64,000 nucleotides of DNA from AP-15 sp963777435 (GTDB lineage: Bacteria > Pseudomonadota > Alphaproteobacteria > ATCC43930 > CGMCC-115725): the NCBI GenBank assembly GCA_963777435.1, contig CAVZQT010000001.1, positions 372,001-436,000 of the forward strand, given 5' to 3'. Under the pieces are notes generated by a model. It was not told where the DNA came from, made no database searches, and was given only the letters and a program-made list of their open reading frames with translations. Made by a program: the position numbers and the translations under genes. Positions 44,827-55,582 of the stretch are shown here, in pieces (within the stretch, counting starts at the first letter, position 1; each line of letters opens with the position of its first letter).

Positions 44827-45672
44827 TAGGTGCTTTTTGAAAAACGCGGTGATCGGGTCATACGAGGCGTTCGACTGCCTTTTTTCGTTGTCGATATAGA
44901 CGATCTCGATGTCGCCGCCGGCATTGCGGTAATTCGAGATAAACCGCTCGGGTTCGTTGCCGGGGAAGCTTAAATCGTCGTCGTGATAATCGTGCACGAT
45001 GTCGGGCCGGCCTTGGACCCAGAGCGCCGGCGGCATCGTGACCTTTTCGCCGCGTTCAAGCATCAGCATCGGGTTGCCCTCGGCCATTGCGGCCTCGGTC
45101 TTCCAGTAAAGGTCGTGTTTTTCCTTCATGCCGATCGAATAGGCCGGCGGGTTCGGGCTTTTCGCCGCCTTTTGCGCATTGCGATAGCGCGACAGCGGAT
45201 TGATGACCGGCCACGACATCGCAACCGCTTTTACAGTCGCATCGACCGATGGGGACCCGGGCGGCAACGGCACGGAAGCATAGCGTTGGTCGTTGGGGCG
45301 CATTGCCGCCAACATTGCGAGATGACCGCCGCTCGACGCGCCACCGCTGGCGACCCGGTTGGGATCGATTTTCAGTTCGCGAGCATGCGCCTTGAGCCAG
45401 CGGATCGCGTAGTTGATGTCGATCAGCGACGTCGGATAACCGTCGGCGTTGTGGCGGAACTCGAGCGAGGCGACAACAAAGCCGTTTTTGGCGAGCGTCT
45501 CGTCGAGGCCCTGGGTTCCCGTCAAATCGCCGCTGGTCCAGGCGCCGCCATGCAGATCGACCACCGCCGGGAACGGCCCGTCGCCTTTCGGCTTGTAGAG
45601 CCGCGCGACCAGCTTGTTGTCGCCGTGGCGGAGATACTCGACATCTTCGGTCGTGATTTCATAATTTGGCAT
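44818..45672 (-). CDS. Alpha/beta-hydrolase (HSL/BD-FAE-like esterase), 3' end replaced by the IS
   Basis: A 284-residue esterase or lipase of the alpha/beta fold. The oxyanion motif DLHGGAW is near residue 41 and the nucleophile elbow GGASSGGHLAMLAA (Ser in G-x-S-x-G) near 115. YEITTEDVEYLRHGDNKLVARL is a typical start. The last two residues and the TGA stop come from the inverted repeat of the IS630 element inserted at the TA after KKH. Joining the flanks across the IS gives KKHLG and a TAA stop, so the enzyme loses almost nothing. It lies divergently from the copper ATPase gene. Confidence 0.88.
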   Translation of the reverse strand: MPNYEITTEDVEYLRHGDNKLVARLYKPKGDGPFPAVVDLHGGAWTSGDLTGTQGLDETLAKNGFVVASLEFRHNADGYPTSLIDINYAIRWLKAHARELKIDPNRVASGGASSGGHLAMLAAMRPNDQRYASVPLPPGSPSVDATVKAVAMSWPVINPLSRYRNAQKAAKSPNPPAYSIGMKEKHDLYWKTEAAMAEGNPMLMLERGEKVTMPPALWVQGRPDIVHDYHDDDLSFPGNEPERFISNYRNAGGDIEIVYIDNEKRQSNASYDPITAFFKKHLVS

Positions 45673-45819
45673 GACTACTCCCTCCCGGAGTTGTGCTGCT
45701 GCGGCCTACGGCAATCGGTCGAACCAAAGTTTTGTGTCGCCGCAGCCGACACCGTAGCCTACTCGCTATCGCAGATGCGGGGAAGGCGAGAGCCGGGGTG
45801 ACCGCAGCAAAGGCCCGTG

Positions 45820-48144
<2,325 letters not shown>

Positions 48145-48146
48145 CC

Positions 48147-48185
48147 AAAAAGATAAATGGCGGAGAGGCAAGGCCCCTCCGCCAC
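48147..48185 (-). terminator. Rho-independent terminator after the unknown 489-residue gene
   Basis: On the minus strand TGGCGGAG with CTCCGCCA (8 bp) around a GC-rich loop is followed by TTTATCTTTTT. It lies 18 bases beyond the stop codon of the gene at 48203-49672. Confidence 0.8.
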
Positions 48186-48202
48186 TTGCGTAAACAGATT
48201 GA

Positions 48203-49672
48203 TTACGCGGCGTGCAGCAGTTCGAGCGCCTCTTCGTAAACGCTCATGTTCTTGCCGAATGAGATAGCCGCGGCCTGGACACCGCAGACCAGATGCATCC
48301 ACCGCCACGGCTCGCGGGTGTTGTGGAATTCCTCGACGATCGCCTGATGATGCTTGAAGGCATGCATCTCGGTGAAATTGTCGTGGCACACGATCTCGGC
48401 GAGGCGCGCGATCAGCGCCTGTGCATCGTAGCCGCTGTTGACGTATTGCTGCGCCAGATTGACGGTGGCTCTGACTTCCGGCACCGCCCGCATTAGCCCG
48501 AGATTGCTGACCTGCGACCAGTCGGTCGGAGGCTGATTGTAGACGCTGTGGGTGATCGCATCCAACAGCTGCTCCTGCGAGCGCGGCGGCAGAGCCGCAA
48601 CCGCAGTCCAATCCGGCTGCGGGTAGGGCTGCATCCGGCCCGCGGTCGACCGGATCTCCGGGCCCGACTGCCAGGTCATCAGCAGCAACAGCTTGTTGCG
48701 CAGGCTCAAGCCCTCAAAGCTAAGCAAGTAACGGCGCAGATTGGCGCTGGTGTGCAGGTGCACGTCCATCGGATTGCCGCCGAGCGAGCGCAGGAACAGA
48801 CCGGCAGCGCCGATCGATAGGGCTTCGCCAGCACCCTCGAGCGACAAGCCGTCTGCCAGCGCCTTGGCCATCAGCACCGGAATTTCGGCAAAGACGCCAA
48901 CTTTGCCGATGCCCTCGCCCAGCGCGCCGATCGCGTCGGTTTCGTCGTCGCCGGTTTCCTGGCGGGTCACTCGGGTCATCAGCTGATGCTCTTCGATCAG
49001 CATTTCGATCTCCGGGAGCGCCGGTGCGGTTGGGAAGCGCGATACATAGCGCACCGCCGGCCGCATCATCACCGAGAAATACTTGGGATCGATCGCCTCG
49101 TTCTCCAGCGCGCGCCAAGTGAAGGCCGGGAAGGCGAAGTAATGGTCATCGATAATGTTCTTGGGGATCGCCACGCTCATCAGCAGGTCGAAAGCTTCGA
49201 CCCGCGGCATGTTGTCCCACAGCCACAGAAAAAGATGGTCGGCTTTGTTGTACTCGCCGCGATTAATGGCGGCAAAGTAGGCTTTTTTCGTCGCTTCGAC
49301 TCCGCCGGCATCCTCGGGCGCAAAGTCCAACAGCGCGTAGGGACCCATCGCTGGGTGATGGATATGCTTATTCGACAGCGCCACATGCTGCATGATCGGA
49401 AGGAAACGATCCTCACCCTTGAGGCGCTCGACCAGCTGTGACACCGCATGCAGGCCTACCAGCGGATGCAATGGGCCGCCGTGGTGGCCCGGCGGGTTGT
49501 CGGTCGAACGGATCACCGCCAGCGCGGACGCGGTCAGCATTGTTTGCGTCGGCACCCCGGCGCGCAATTTCTCCAATGTCCGGTCCAGGATCTCGTCGGG
49601 AGACGTTTCCTCGATAAACTGGACCAGCGGTTCAATGTCGGACGAATACCGCACGGGTTGCGCTACGGGCAT
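48203..49672 (-). CDS. Large helical protein of unknown function
   Basis: A 489-residue soluble protein, start ATG at 49672 (MPVAQPVRYSSD) with GGAG just upstream. It is almost wholly alpha-helical by composition and rich in conserved-looking His: GHHGGPLHPLVGLHA near residue 65, LSNKHIHHPAMGPYALL near 105, LHTSANLRRYLLSFEGL near 300, and EMHAFKHHQAIVEEFH near 445. The spread His and acidic residues could bind metal or be an oxidase-like site, but I do not recognise the family. No signal peptide or membrane segment is seen. It has its own consensus promoter, a long leader and a strong terminator, so it is a single-gene transcript. The divergent neighbour is selB. Confidence 0.8.
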   Translation of the reverse strand: MPVAQPVRYSSDIEPLVQFIEETSPDEILDRTLEKLRAGVPTQTMLTASALAVIRSTDNPPGHHGGPLHPLVGLHAVSQLVERLKGEDRFLPIMQHVALSNKHIHHPAMGPYALLDFAPEDAGGVEATKKAYFAAINRGEYNKADHLFLWLWDNMPRVEAFDLLMSVAIPKNIIDDHYFAFPAFTWRALENEAIDPKYFSVMMRPAVRYVSRFPTAPALPEIEMLIEEHQLMTRVTRQETGDDETDAIGALGEGIGKVGVFAEIPVLMAKALADGLSLEGAGEALSIGAAGLFLRSLGGNPMDVHLHTSANLRRYLLSFEGLSLRNKLLLLMTWQSGPEIRSTAGRMQPYPQPDWTAVAALPPRSQEQLLDAITHSVYNQPPTDWSQVSNLGLMRAVPEVRATVNLAQQYVNSGYDAQALIARLAEIVCHDNFTEMHAFKHHQAIVEEFHNTREPWRWMHLVCGVQAAAISFGKNMSVYEEALELLHAA

Positions 49673-49859
49673 GATCGTTCTCCGCAAAGTGGATGTTGTC
49701 GGCTCGCTCTATTTCTCTTTTCAGTGTCGATCGGCGAGTTGCCTCTCCGTTCGACCGCTCCTCTTTCGATCGAGACCGCGGCGCTGAGGGAGGTCGTTTG
49801 CAAGGCGTGGCGTCGGTCGAGGGTTGCTGTTGCTCCGCAGTCTATGATGAAGAGAGCAT

Positions 49860-49889
49860 ATTATATCGCTGGCGCGGGTCAATCGTCAT
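49860..49889 (-). promoter_or_regulatory. Sigma-70-like promoter of the unknown 489-residue gene
   Basis: On the minus strand a perfect TATAAT (49865-49860) lies 18 bases after ATGACG (49889-49884), 4 of 6 to the -35 consensus. Transcription from about 49853 gives a leader of about 180 bases before the start codon. Confidence 0.55.
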
Positions 49890-49973
49890 ATCTGCAAGGT
49901 CAAGCAGACAAAAAGACGTAGCTGATATGCAACCCCCGCGACGGATCCGCGTTACTTTTCTCCGTGCTCGACC

Positions 49974-49995
49974 GCGAAGCAACTTCGCCTTTTTT
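49974..49995 (+). terminator. Terminator-like hairpin without an upstream gene
   Basis: A 6-bp stem (GCGAAG with CTTCGC) around CAA is followed by a C and six Ts on the plus strand. The nearest plus-strand gene ends 1.8 kb upstream, so it may end a short untranslated transcript. Confidence 0.55.
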
Positions 49996-50017
49996 CTGAG
50001 CACAGTCGCTGCTCACT

Positions 50018-50057
50018 CGGCTGCCCGGCTGCCCGGCTGCCCGGCTGCCCGGCTGCC
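50018..50057 (+). repeat. Five perfect tandem copies of the 8-mer CGGCTGCC
   Basis: The unit CGGCTGCC is repeated five times without a mismatch, 85 bases upstream of the selB start codon. Such a short-period repeat can change copy number by slippage. Confidence 0.95.
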
Positions 50058-50141
50058 TAGCAGTAGCAGGGCTCATACGCTCAGGCTGGTGGTTGGAGCA
50101 TTTTGCACAAAATGTGATTTCAGGCGTTTGTTGCGCCAGAG

Positions 50142-52118
50142 ATGATCATCGGCACCGCTGGACATATCGACCACGGCAAGACGGCGCTGGTTCGAGCGCT
50201 AACCGGCATCGACGCCGATCGCTTGCCGGAAGAAAAACGCCGGGGGATGACGATCGATCTCGGCTTCGCGTATCGCGCTCTACCGCCCCTGGATGGCGCA
50301 TCGGCAAGCCGCGGTTGGGGGACGCTCGGCTTTATCGACGTGCCCGGGCACGAGCGCTTTATCCACAATATGCTCGCCGGGGTTACCGGCATTGATTTTG
50401 TGCTGCTGGCGGTGGCCGCGGATGATGGACCGATGCCGCAGACCCGCGAGCATCTCGACATCGTGTCCTTGCTCGGGGTCAGGCGCGGGGTGGTGGCGCT
50501 GACCAAGGTCGATCTCGTAACGCGCGACCGGCTCACTGCGGCCGAGAGCGAAATCCGCGACCTTCTCCAAGGCTCCGCTTTGCAGGATGCCGCGATCACG
50601 CCGGTATCAACCGTCACCGGTCAGGGTATCGCTGAGCTCGACGCCTATCTGAGCGACGCCGCGCTCGCGCTCGACGCGCTTGAGCCGCACGGCGAATTCC
50701 GGATGGCCATCGACCGCAGCTTTATACTTGCCGGGCTTGGTGTCGTGGTCACCGGCACCGTCGCCGCGGGCGGTATCTCAGTCGGCGATCGCGCGGTGCT
50801 TACACCGTCCGGGATCGAGGTTCGGGTGCGCAGCATCCACACCAACAACCGCAAAGCACAAACCGGGCAAGCTGGCCAACGTTGCGCGTTGAATATTGCC
50901 GGCCCGCAGGTTGACCGCGAGCGGGTTCGGCGTGGCGATTGGGTCGTCGCCCCGTCCTTGCATATACCGACCGATCGCTTCGATGCCCGGCTGCGTCTGC
51001 TCGGACATATGTCGCGCGGTGTACGGCCGGGGCTGAAGGTTCATCTGCATCTCGGTGCGGTGCGGGTCGGGGCGCGACTGCTGTCGCTCGATGACAAGCC
51101 GCTGCAGCCCGGCATCGAGCACCCGGTGCAGCTGACGCTCGACCAGTCGATCGGCGCCTGGCGCGGAGATCGTTTTATCCTCCGTGACGCGTCGGCCACT
51201 CGGACCATCGGCGGCGGTGTCGTTCTCGATCCTTGCCCGCCGGCTCGCGGGCGTCGACGCCCCGAGCGGCTCGCAGCATTGGCAGCCCTCGCGCAGCCAA
51301 AAGCAGCGGCGGCCTTGGGCGGGCTTCTCGATATTTCCGCCGCGGGGGTCGACCTCGACCGGTTCGTCGCCGCTTCGGGACTAACGGCAGCTGAGGCGCA
51401 ATCAGCGTGGCGCGAAGCCGGCGCGCTGGTGCTGAAAGTGGCGGATGGGCGCCGCCATGGTTTCGCGATCTCGCCGTGCCGTTTCACCGTGTTGCGGCAG
51501 GGGATCGAAACAGCCTTGGCCGCACACCATCGCACAGCGCCGGCTAGCCCCGGCCTAACCCTTGATCAGCTCCGCGTTGCCTTGACCGGGCGGCTGCCGC
51601 CCGCCTTTTTACGAGCCGTTGTCGACCAGTTGGTCGAGGAGCACGGCTTGGCGCTCAGCGGCACCGCAATCCATCTTCCGGGCCACTGCGCAGGCTTGCC
51701 GCCGACCCAAGCCGCGCTCTGGGGGCGCGTCCGTCAATTGCTGGAAAAGAGCGGCTTTGCCGGGGGATGGGTGCGCGATCTTGCCATCGAGCTGTCGGTG
51801 CCGGAAGCCGCCATGCGACAGCTGATGAAACAGCTCGGCCGAATGGGTGAGGTCGTCGAGGTGGCTCCCGACCGGTTCTACCTCCGGCAAACAGCCTATC
51901 AGATGACAGCGCTGCTGGCAGAAATGTGCGATGCCGCGACGGATGGAATGGTAACCGCCGCCGCCTTCCGCGATCGCATCGCGACCGGGCGCAAACTCGC
52001 CATAATCATCCTCGAATTCTTCGACCGTACTGGGGTCACAATCCGCTGCGGCGACCTCCGAAAGGTCCAACCAAATCGGCTGCGGATCTTCGCCGGGGCT
52101 GTGCGTGAGTCATTTTGA
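50142..52118 (+). CDS. selB: Selenocysteine-specific elongation factor SelB
   Basis: Translation factor that brings Sec-tRNA to UGA codons followed by a SECIS hairpin. The 658 residues hold the GTPase (G1 GTAGHIDHGKTALVRALTG at 4-22, switch GMTIDLGFAY, G3 DVPGHERFI, G4 TKVD), the EF-Tu-like domains 2 and 3 (MAIDRSFILAGLGVVVTGTV, then HTNNRKAQTGQAGQRCALNI split), and a C-terminal winged-helix region of about 250 residues that recognises SECIS RNA. All parts are intact. selA and selC are not in the window, nor is a formate dehydrogenase. Presence of SelB implies a functional selenocysteine system elsewhere in the genome. Confidence 0.93.
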   Translation: MIIGTAGHIDHGKTALVRALTGIDADRLPEEKRRGMTIDLGFAYRALPPLDGASASRGWGTLGFIDVPGHERFIHNMLAGVTGIDFVLLAVAADDGPMPQTREHLDIVSLLGVRRGVVALTKVDLVTRDRLTAAESEIRDLLQGSALQDAAITPVSTVTGQGIAELDAYLSDAALALDALEPHGEFRMAIDRSFILAGLGVVVTGTVAAGGISVGDRAVLTPSGIEVRVRSIHTNNRKAQTGQAGQRCALNIAGPQVDRERVRRGDWVVAPSLHIPTDRFDARLRLLGHMSRGVRPGLKVHLHLGAVRVGARLLSLDDKPLQPGIEHPVQLTLDQSIGAWRGDRFILRDASATRTIGGGVVLDPCPPARGRRRPERLAALAALAQPKAAAALGGLLDISAAGVDLDRFVAASGLTAAEAQSAWREAGALVLKVADGRRHGFAISPCRFTVLRQGIETALAAHHRTAPASPGLTLDQLRVALTGRLPPAFLRAVVDQLVEEHGLALSGTAIHLPGHCAGLPPTQAALWGRVRQLLEKSGFAGGWVRDLAIELSVPEAAMRQLMKQLGRMGEVVEVAPDRFYLRQTAYQMTALLAEMCDAATDGMVTAAAFRDRIATGRKLAIIILEFFDRTGVTIRCGDLRKVQPNRLRIFAGAVRESF

Positions 52119-52205
52119 AATATGTGACCGGTATTATCGGGAATGTGCAAACGTAGTCGCGCGATATACTTCGCCGCGGCGGTTTCTAGAGGCGAAGGGG
52201 CGGGT

Positions 52206-52781
52206 GTGGACGCAATCATCGACTACTTGAAGCAATCCCGCGACGTCGTGCAGGTGGCGATCGACGATCGCAGCTTCGCCGCCGATATCGCAGCCATCGC
52301 CAAGGTGGCGGCGGACGCACTCTCAACCGATCACAAGCTTCTATTGGCGGGCAATGGCGGCAGCGCCGGCGATGCCCAGCACCTCGCCGGAGAGTTCCTG
52401 GCGCGCTTCAATTACGACCGCGCGCCGCTCGCGGCCATCGCGTTGACGACCGACAGCTCGGTCTTGACCGCGATCGGCAATGATTATGGCTACGAGCATG
52501 TCTTCGAGCGGCAGATCCTCGGCCTCGGCGCCCCCGGAGACGTCTTCATCGCGCTGTCGACCTCCGGCCGCTCGCGCAACATTCTGCGCGCGATCGACGC
52601 GGCGCGCACAAAGCGGCTGACCGTCGTGGGCTTTACCGGCAAGAGCGGCGGCGAAATGCGTGATCGCTGCGACATCTGCCTTCTGGCCCCGTCGGATTCG
52701 ACGCCGTTGATCCAACAACTCCATATGATTGCCGGTCATCTCGTTTGCGGGCTGGTCGAAGAGCGCCTGTTCCCGCGCTAG
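52206..52781 (+). CDS. gmhA: Phosphoheptose (sedoheptulose 7-phosphate) isomerase
   Basis: First step of ADP-heptose synthesis for lipopolysaccharide: sedoheptulose 7-phosphate to glycero-manno-heptose 7-phosphate. The GTG at 52206 gives 191 residues, the family length; the open frame upstream begins MCKRSRAIYF without resemblance. Motifs: LLAGNGGSAGDAQHLAGEF (SIS-domain phosphate loop), ALTTDSSVLTAIGND, LSTSGRSRNILRAID and the C-terminal QQLHMIAGHLVCGLVE helix with the metal-binding Gln and His. Its stop overlaps the likely GTG start of gmhB, so the two are translationally coupled. Confidence 0.9.
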   Translation: MDAIIDYLKQSRDVVQVAIDDRSFAADIAAIAKVAADALSTDHKLLLAGNGGSAGDAQHLAGEFLARFNYDRAPLAAIALTTDSSVLTAIGNDYGYEHVFERQILGLGAPGDVFIALSTSGRSRNILRAIDAARTKRLTVVGFTGKSGGEMRDRCDICLLAPSDSTPLIQQLHMIAGHLVCGLVEERLFPR

Positions 52782-53371
52782 TGCCGCGCGTGCACGGCGG
52801 CCCGAGAGTGCAAAGCGATACCGACGCTCTGCGCTACGGGCTGCAGCGCCGGCCGGCGGCGTTTCTCGACCGCGATGGCGTGCTCAACCATGATGACGGC
52901 TATATCGGCTCGCACGATCGCTTTCGCTGGGTCGACGGCGCCCCTGCGGCGGTCAAGGCATTGAACGAGGCCGGCTACTTCGTCTTTCTCGTGACCAATC
53001 AGGCCGGGGTTGCGCGCGGTTTTTATACCGAGACCGACGTGCAGAACCTCCATACTCAGATCGCCGCCGAGCTTGCCGAAATCGGCGCGCATATCGACGA
53101 TACTCGCTACTGCCCGTTTCACCCGGAAGCGGTACGCGCCGAATATCGCCGGGTAAGCGATTGGCGCAAGCCGGCTCCGGGAATGATCAACGACCTTTTG
53201 CGGTGCTGGCCGGTCGTTAAGGAGACGAGCTTTTTGATCGGGGATAAACCGTCCGACTGCGCCGCCGCCACAGCCGCCGGGATCGCCAGCCATTTGTTTC
53301 CCGGCGGCAACCTCGCCGAATTCGTCGCGGCGATATTGACCGCGCAGGCTCGGTCAGGCCCTGGCGGCTGA
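52781..53371 (+). CDS. gmhB: D-glycero-beta-D-manno-heptose 1,7-bisphosphate 7-phosphatase
   Basis: HAD-superfamily phosphatase removing the 7-phosphate in heptose activation. Motif I FLDRDGVLNHD, motif II VTNQAGVARGFYT, the zinc-loop region CPFHP, DWRKPAPGMI and motif IV GDKPSDCAAATAAG are present. One or more Cys residues of the usual four-Cys zinc loop are missing (only CPFHP and no second CxC pair), which also happens in other GmhB proteins. The GTG at 52781 overlaps the gmhA stop (TAGTG). A further GTG at 52808 is an alternative. Together with gmhA it forms a heptose operon. Confidence 0.88.
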   Translation: MPRVHGGPRVQSDTDALRYGLQRRPAAFLDRDGVLNHDDGYIGSHDRFRWVDGAPAAVKALNEAGYFVFLVTNQAGVARGFYTETDVQNLHTQIAAELAEIGAHIDDTRYCPFHPEAVRAEYRRVSDWRKPAPGMINDLLRCWPVVKETSFLIGDKPSDCAAATAAGIASHLFPGGNLAEFVAAILTAQARSGPGG

Positions 53372-53785
53372 CAAACGGGCGGGTTGCCGCGCGCGCCAGC
53401 GATCGAGGCTCCACACCCCCGGCCCCGCGACCAACAAATAGAGGAAGATAAAGCAGTAAAGAATCGCTGCGTCGCCGCCATTCACCGCCGGGAAAAAGCT
53501 TTTGGGCGAGTGCGACATAAAATAGGCGACGGCCATATCCCCGCAAAGAATGAACGCAACCGGGCGGGTAAACAAGCCGATGCAGATCAGCGCGCCACCG
53601 ACTACTTCGATAATGCCTTGCACCCCGATCAGCGATGCGAAATGCAGGTGAGCGAACATTGGCATCGCGGGAAAGCCAAACAACTTGGCGGTGCCGTGAT
53701 CCAGAAAGGCTAGGCCGGTGACAAAGCGCAACACGCTCAAGGCGCGCGGCTCCCACGAAAGCAACCATCTATTGTTGTCGGACAC
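53354..53785 (-). CDS. DoxX family membrane protein
   Basis: A 143-residue protein with four hydrophobic segments. FVTGLAFLDHGTAKLFGFPAM near residue 25, LIGVQGIIEVVGGALICIGLF and FILCGDMAVAYFMSHSP are the DoxX signature. The family includes subunits of thiosulfate:quinone oxidoreductase and many stress or redox membrane proteins, so the exact role is unknown. Its 3' end overlaps the end of gmhB by 18 bases in convergent orientation. Confidence 0.88.
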   Translation of the reverse strand: MSDNNRWLLSWEPRALSVLRFVTGLAFLDHGTAKLFGFPAMPMFAHLHFASLIGVQGIIEVVGGALICIGLFTRPVAFILCGDMAVAYFMSHSPKSFFPAVNGGDAAILYCFIFLYLLVAGPGVWSLDRWRARQPARLSAARA

Positions 53786-53955
53786 GGCATTCTCCCTTGC
53801 GTGAGTTTTGCGGGCCGCTCGGCGATCAGGCCGGAGATTAGGTTAGCTCCGGCCGCGATCCACGGCAACTTTGCGCTGCGTCCGGCGGTAATGGCGCTGG
53901 CATCGCCGTCCGCACCCATTTACATTCCACTTTAGGGTTAAGGGCAGGCAAGGAC

Positions 53956-55488
53956 ATGGCCGCGCAGGTTCGCACGGTGGCGTTCCATGGGATCGAGGTC
54001 ATCGAGGTCGAGACCCAGGTGACGATCGCCTCCGGCCTGCCGGCGTTTACGATTGTCGGGCTCCCCGACAAAGCCGTCGCCGAATCGCGTGAGCGGGTGC
54101 GCTCGGCATTGAGTTCGCTCGGGCTGTCGTTGCCGCCAAAGCGCATCACCGTCAATCTAGCGCCGGCCGACGTCTTGAAGGAAGGCAGCCATTTCGACCT
54201 GCCGATCGCACTGGCCTTGCTTGTCGCGATGGAGGCATTGCCGGCCGACGAGTTGGCGGCTCACACCGCACTCGGCGAATTGTCGCTCGACGGCTCAATT
54301 ACCAGCGTCGCCGGCGTGCTGATCGCCGGTCTCTTTGCCGCCAGCCATGAGAGCGCCTTGATCTGCCCCGCCGCTTGCGGTGGCGAGGCGGCCTGGGCCG
54401 GGGAAATCGAAGTCATCGCCGCCCCCAGCCTGCTGGCGATCGTCAATCATTTCAAAGGCTCGCAATTGTTGCAGCCGCCGGAGCCGCGGCTGGCGCCCTC
54501 GACGATGGCCGGGCTCGATCTGAAAGACGTCAAAGGCCAGGAAAGCGTCAAGCGCGCCATCGAGATCGCTGCGGCCGGCGGTCACAATTTGCTGATGGTC
54601 GGGCCGCCGGGATCGGGCAAGTCGATGCTGGCGGCACGCCTGCCGGGGTTATTGCCGCCGCTCGAACCCGCAGAGGCGCTCGAACTCGGCATGATCCAAT
54701 CGGTCTCGGGCGGCTTTCGCGGCAGCGGGCTGACCCGCGAGCGGCCGTTTCGCGAGCCGCACCATTCGGCCTCATTGCCGGCATTGGTCGGTGGCGGGAT
54801 GCGGGCGCGCCCGGGCGAGATCTCGCTCGCTCATCAAGGAGTGCTGTTTCTGGACGAATTGCCCGAGTTCAACCGCAACGCGCTCGAGGCGTTGCGCCAG
54901 CCGCTCGAAACCGGCCGGGTCAGCGTCGCCCGCGCCAATGGCCATGTCACCTATCCGGCGCGGTTTCAGCTGATCGCGGCGATGAACCCCTGCCGCTGCG
55001 GTCATTTTGCCGAGCAGGCCTGCGGCCGCGCCCCGCGCTGCGCCGAGGAATATCAAGGCCGCTTATCCGGGCCATTGCTCGACCGCATCGATCTGCATAT
55101 CGATGTCCCGGCGGTCTCGGCCGCCGATCTCGCATTGCCGCCGCCGAGCGAGGGCACCGCCGCGGTCGCCAAGCGGGTCATGGCCGCGCGCCGGCGTCAG
55201 GCAACGCGCTATGCCGATTTGCCCGAAGACCATCGCATCCGCACCAATGCCGAGGTCGATGGCGCCTTGCTCGACGAGGTCGCCGCCCCCGATCCCGAGG
55301 GCCGCGCCTTATTGGTGCGCGCGACCGAGCGATTGCGGCTGTCGGCGCGCGGCTATCACCGCGTCATGCGTGTCGCCCGCACGCTGGCCGATCTCGAAGG
55401 GGCCGCGATCGTCGGCCGCCGCCACATCGCCGAAGCGCTCAGCTACCGCCGCCAGCGCACCCTCCCGGAAAGCGCGGCGCGCCCGTGA
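53956..55488 (+). CDS. comM: YifB/ComM family Mg-chelatase-like AAA+ ATPase
   Basis: A 510-residue hexameric helicase-type ATPase that promotes branch migration during natural transformation in some bacteria. The N-terminal ChlI-like domain starts VRTVAFHGIEVIEVETQV and contains GLPDKAVAESRERVRSAL. Walker A GPPGSGKSMLAARLPG is near residue 216, and HQGVLFLDELPEF (Walker B) near 300. RFQLIAAMNPCRCG and the zinc-like Cys residues (Cys-Gly-His, then CGRAPRC) follow, with the C-terminal sensor helix SARGYHRVMRVARTLADLEG. The gene is complete, ending RRQRTLPESAARP. An imperfect copy of part of its 3' end occurs 259 bases downstream. Confidence 0.93.
   Translation: MAAQVRTVAFHGIEVIEVETQVTIASGLPAFTIVGLPDKAVAESRERVRSALSSLGLSLPPKRITVNLAPADVLKEGSHFDLPIALALLVAMEALPADELAAHTALGELSLDGSITSVAGVLIAGLFAASHESALICPAACGGEAAWAGEIEVIAAPSLLAIVNHFKGSQLLQPPEPRLAPSTMAGLDLKDVKGQESVKRAIEIAAAGGHNLLMVGPPGSGKSMLAARLPGLLPPLEPAEALELGMIQSVSGGFRGSGLTRERPFREPHHSASLPALVGGGMRARPGEISLAHQGVLFLDELPEFNRNALEALRQPLETGRVSVARANGHVTYPARFQLIAAMNPCRCGHFAEQACGRAPRCAEEYQGRLSGPLLDRIDLHIDVPAVSAADLALPPPSEGTAAVAKRVMAARRRQATRYADLPEDHRIRTNAEVDGALLDEVAAPDPEGRALLVRATERLRLSARGYHRVMRVARTLADLEGAAIVGRRHIAEALSYRRQRTLPESAARP
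55420..55442 (+). repeat. Direct repeat, copy 1, in the 3' end of comM
   Basis: The sequence CGCCACATCGCCGAAGCGCTCAG shortened here to its 20-base core CACATCGCCGAAGCGCTCAG matches 55682-55701 with two mismatches. Confidence 0.6.
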
Positions 55489-55554
55489 CCCGTCGGCTAG
55501 GCTGCTCCTGGAAATGCTAAGAGAAACCTCTCTGAAGGAGATAGCCAAACCGCG

Positions 55555-55582
55555 AAAAAGCCCTACCCCTCGATGGGAGGGG
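55555..55582 (-). terminator. Terminator of the TIR-like gene
   Basis: On the minus strand a perfect 6-bp stem (CCCCTC with GAGGGG) around CCATC is followed by TAGGGC and TTTTT, about 145 bases beyond the stop codon of the TIR-like gene. Confidence 0.6.

Larger units (their letters stand above)
49673..50141. other. Intergenic region with promoter, orphan terminator and 8-bp tandem repeat
   Basis: The 469 bases between the divergent unknown gene and selB contain a minus-strand promoter (about 49860-49889), a plus-strand terminator-like hairpin (49974-49995) with no protein gene ending before it, and five 8-bp repeats (50018-50057). No selC, selA or other gene is recognisable. Confidence 0.6.

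Noticed and set aside
43681..44829. 382-codon plus-strand open frame across the IS630 element
   Set aside because: It is the shadow of the transposase, which has a full DDE triad and spans the element between its inverted repeats.
50018..50057. CRISPR-like array
   Set aside because: The repeats are 8 bp long and directly adjacent, without spacers; no cas genes are present.
49693..50145. Plus-strand open frame upstream of selB that includes the 8-bp repeats
   Set aside because: It begins inside a promoter region, crosses a terminator hairpin and encodes a low-complexity, repeat-derived peptide.
49690..52205. A selC (tRNA-Sec) gene near selB
   Set aside because: I looked for a long-acceptor tRNA with a TCA anticodon and a GGTTCGA-type T arm on both sides of selB and found none.
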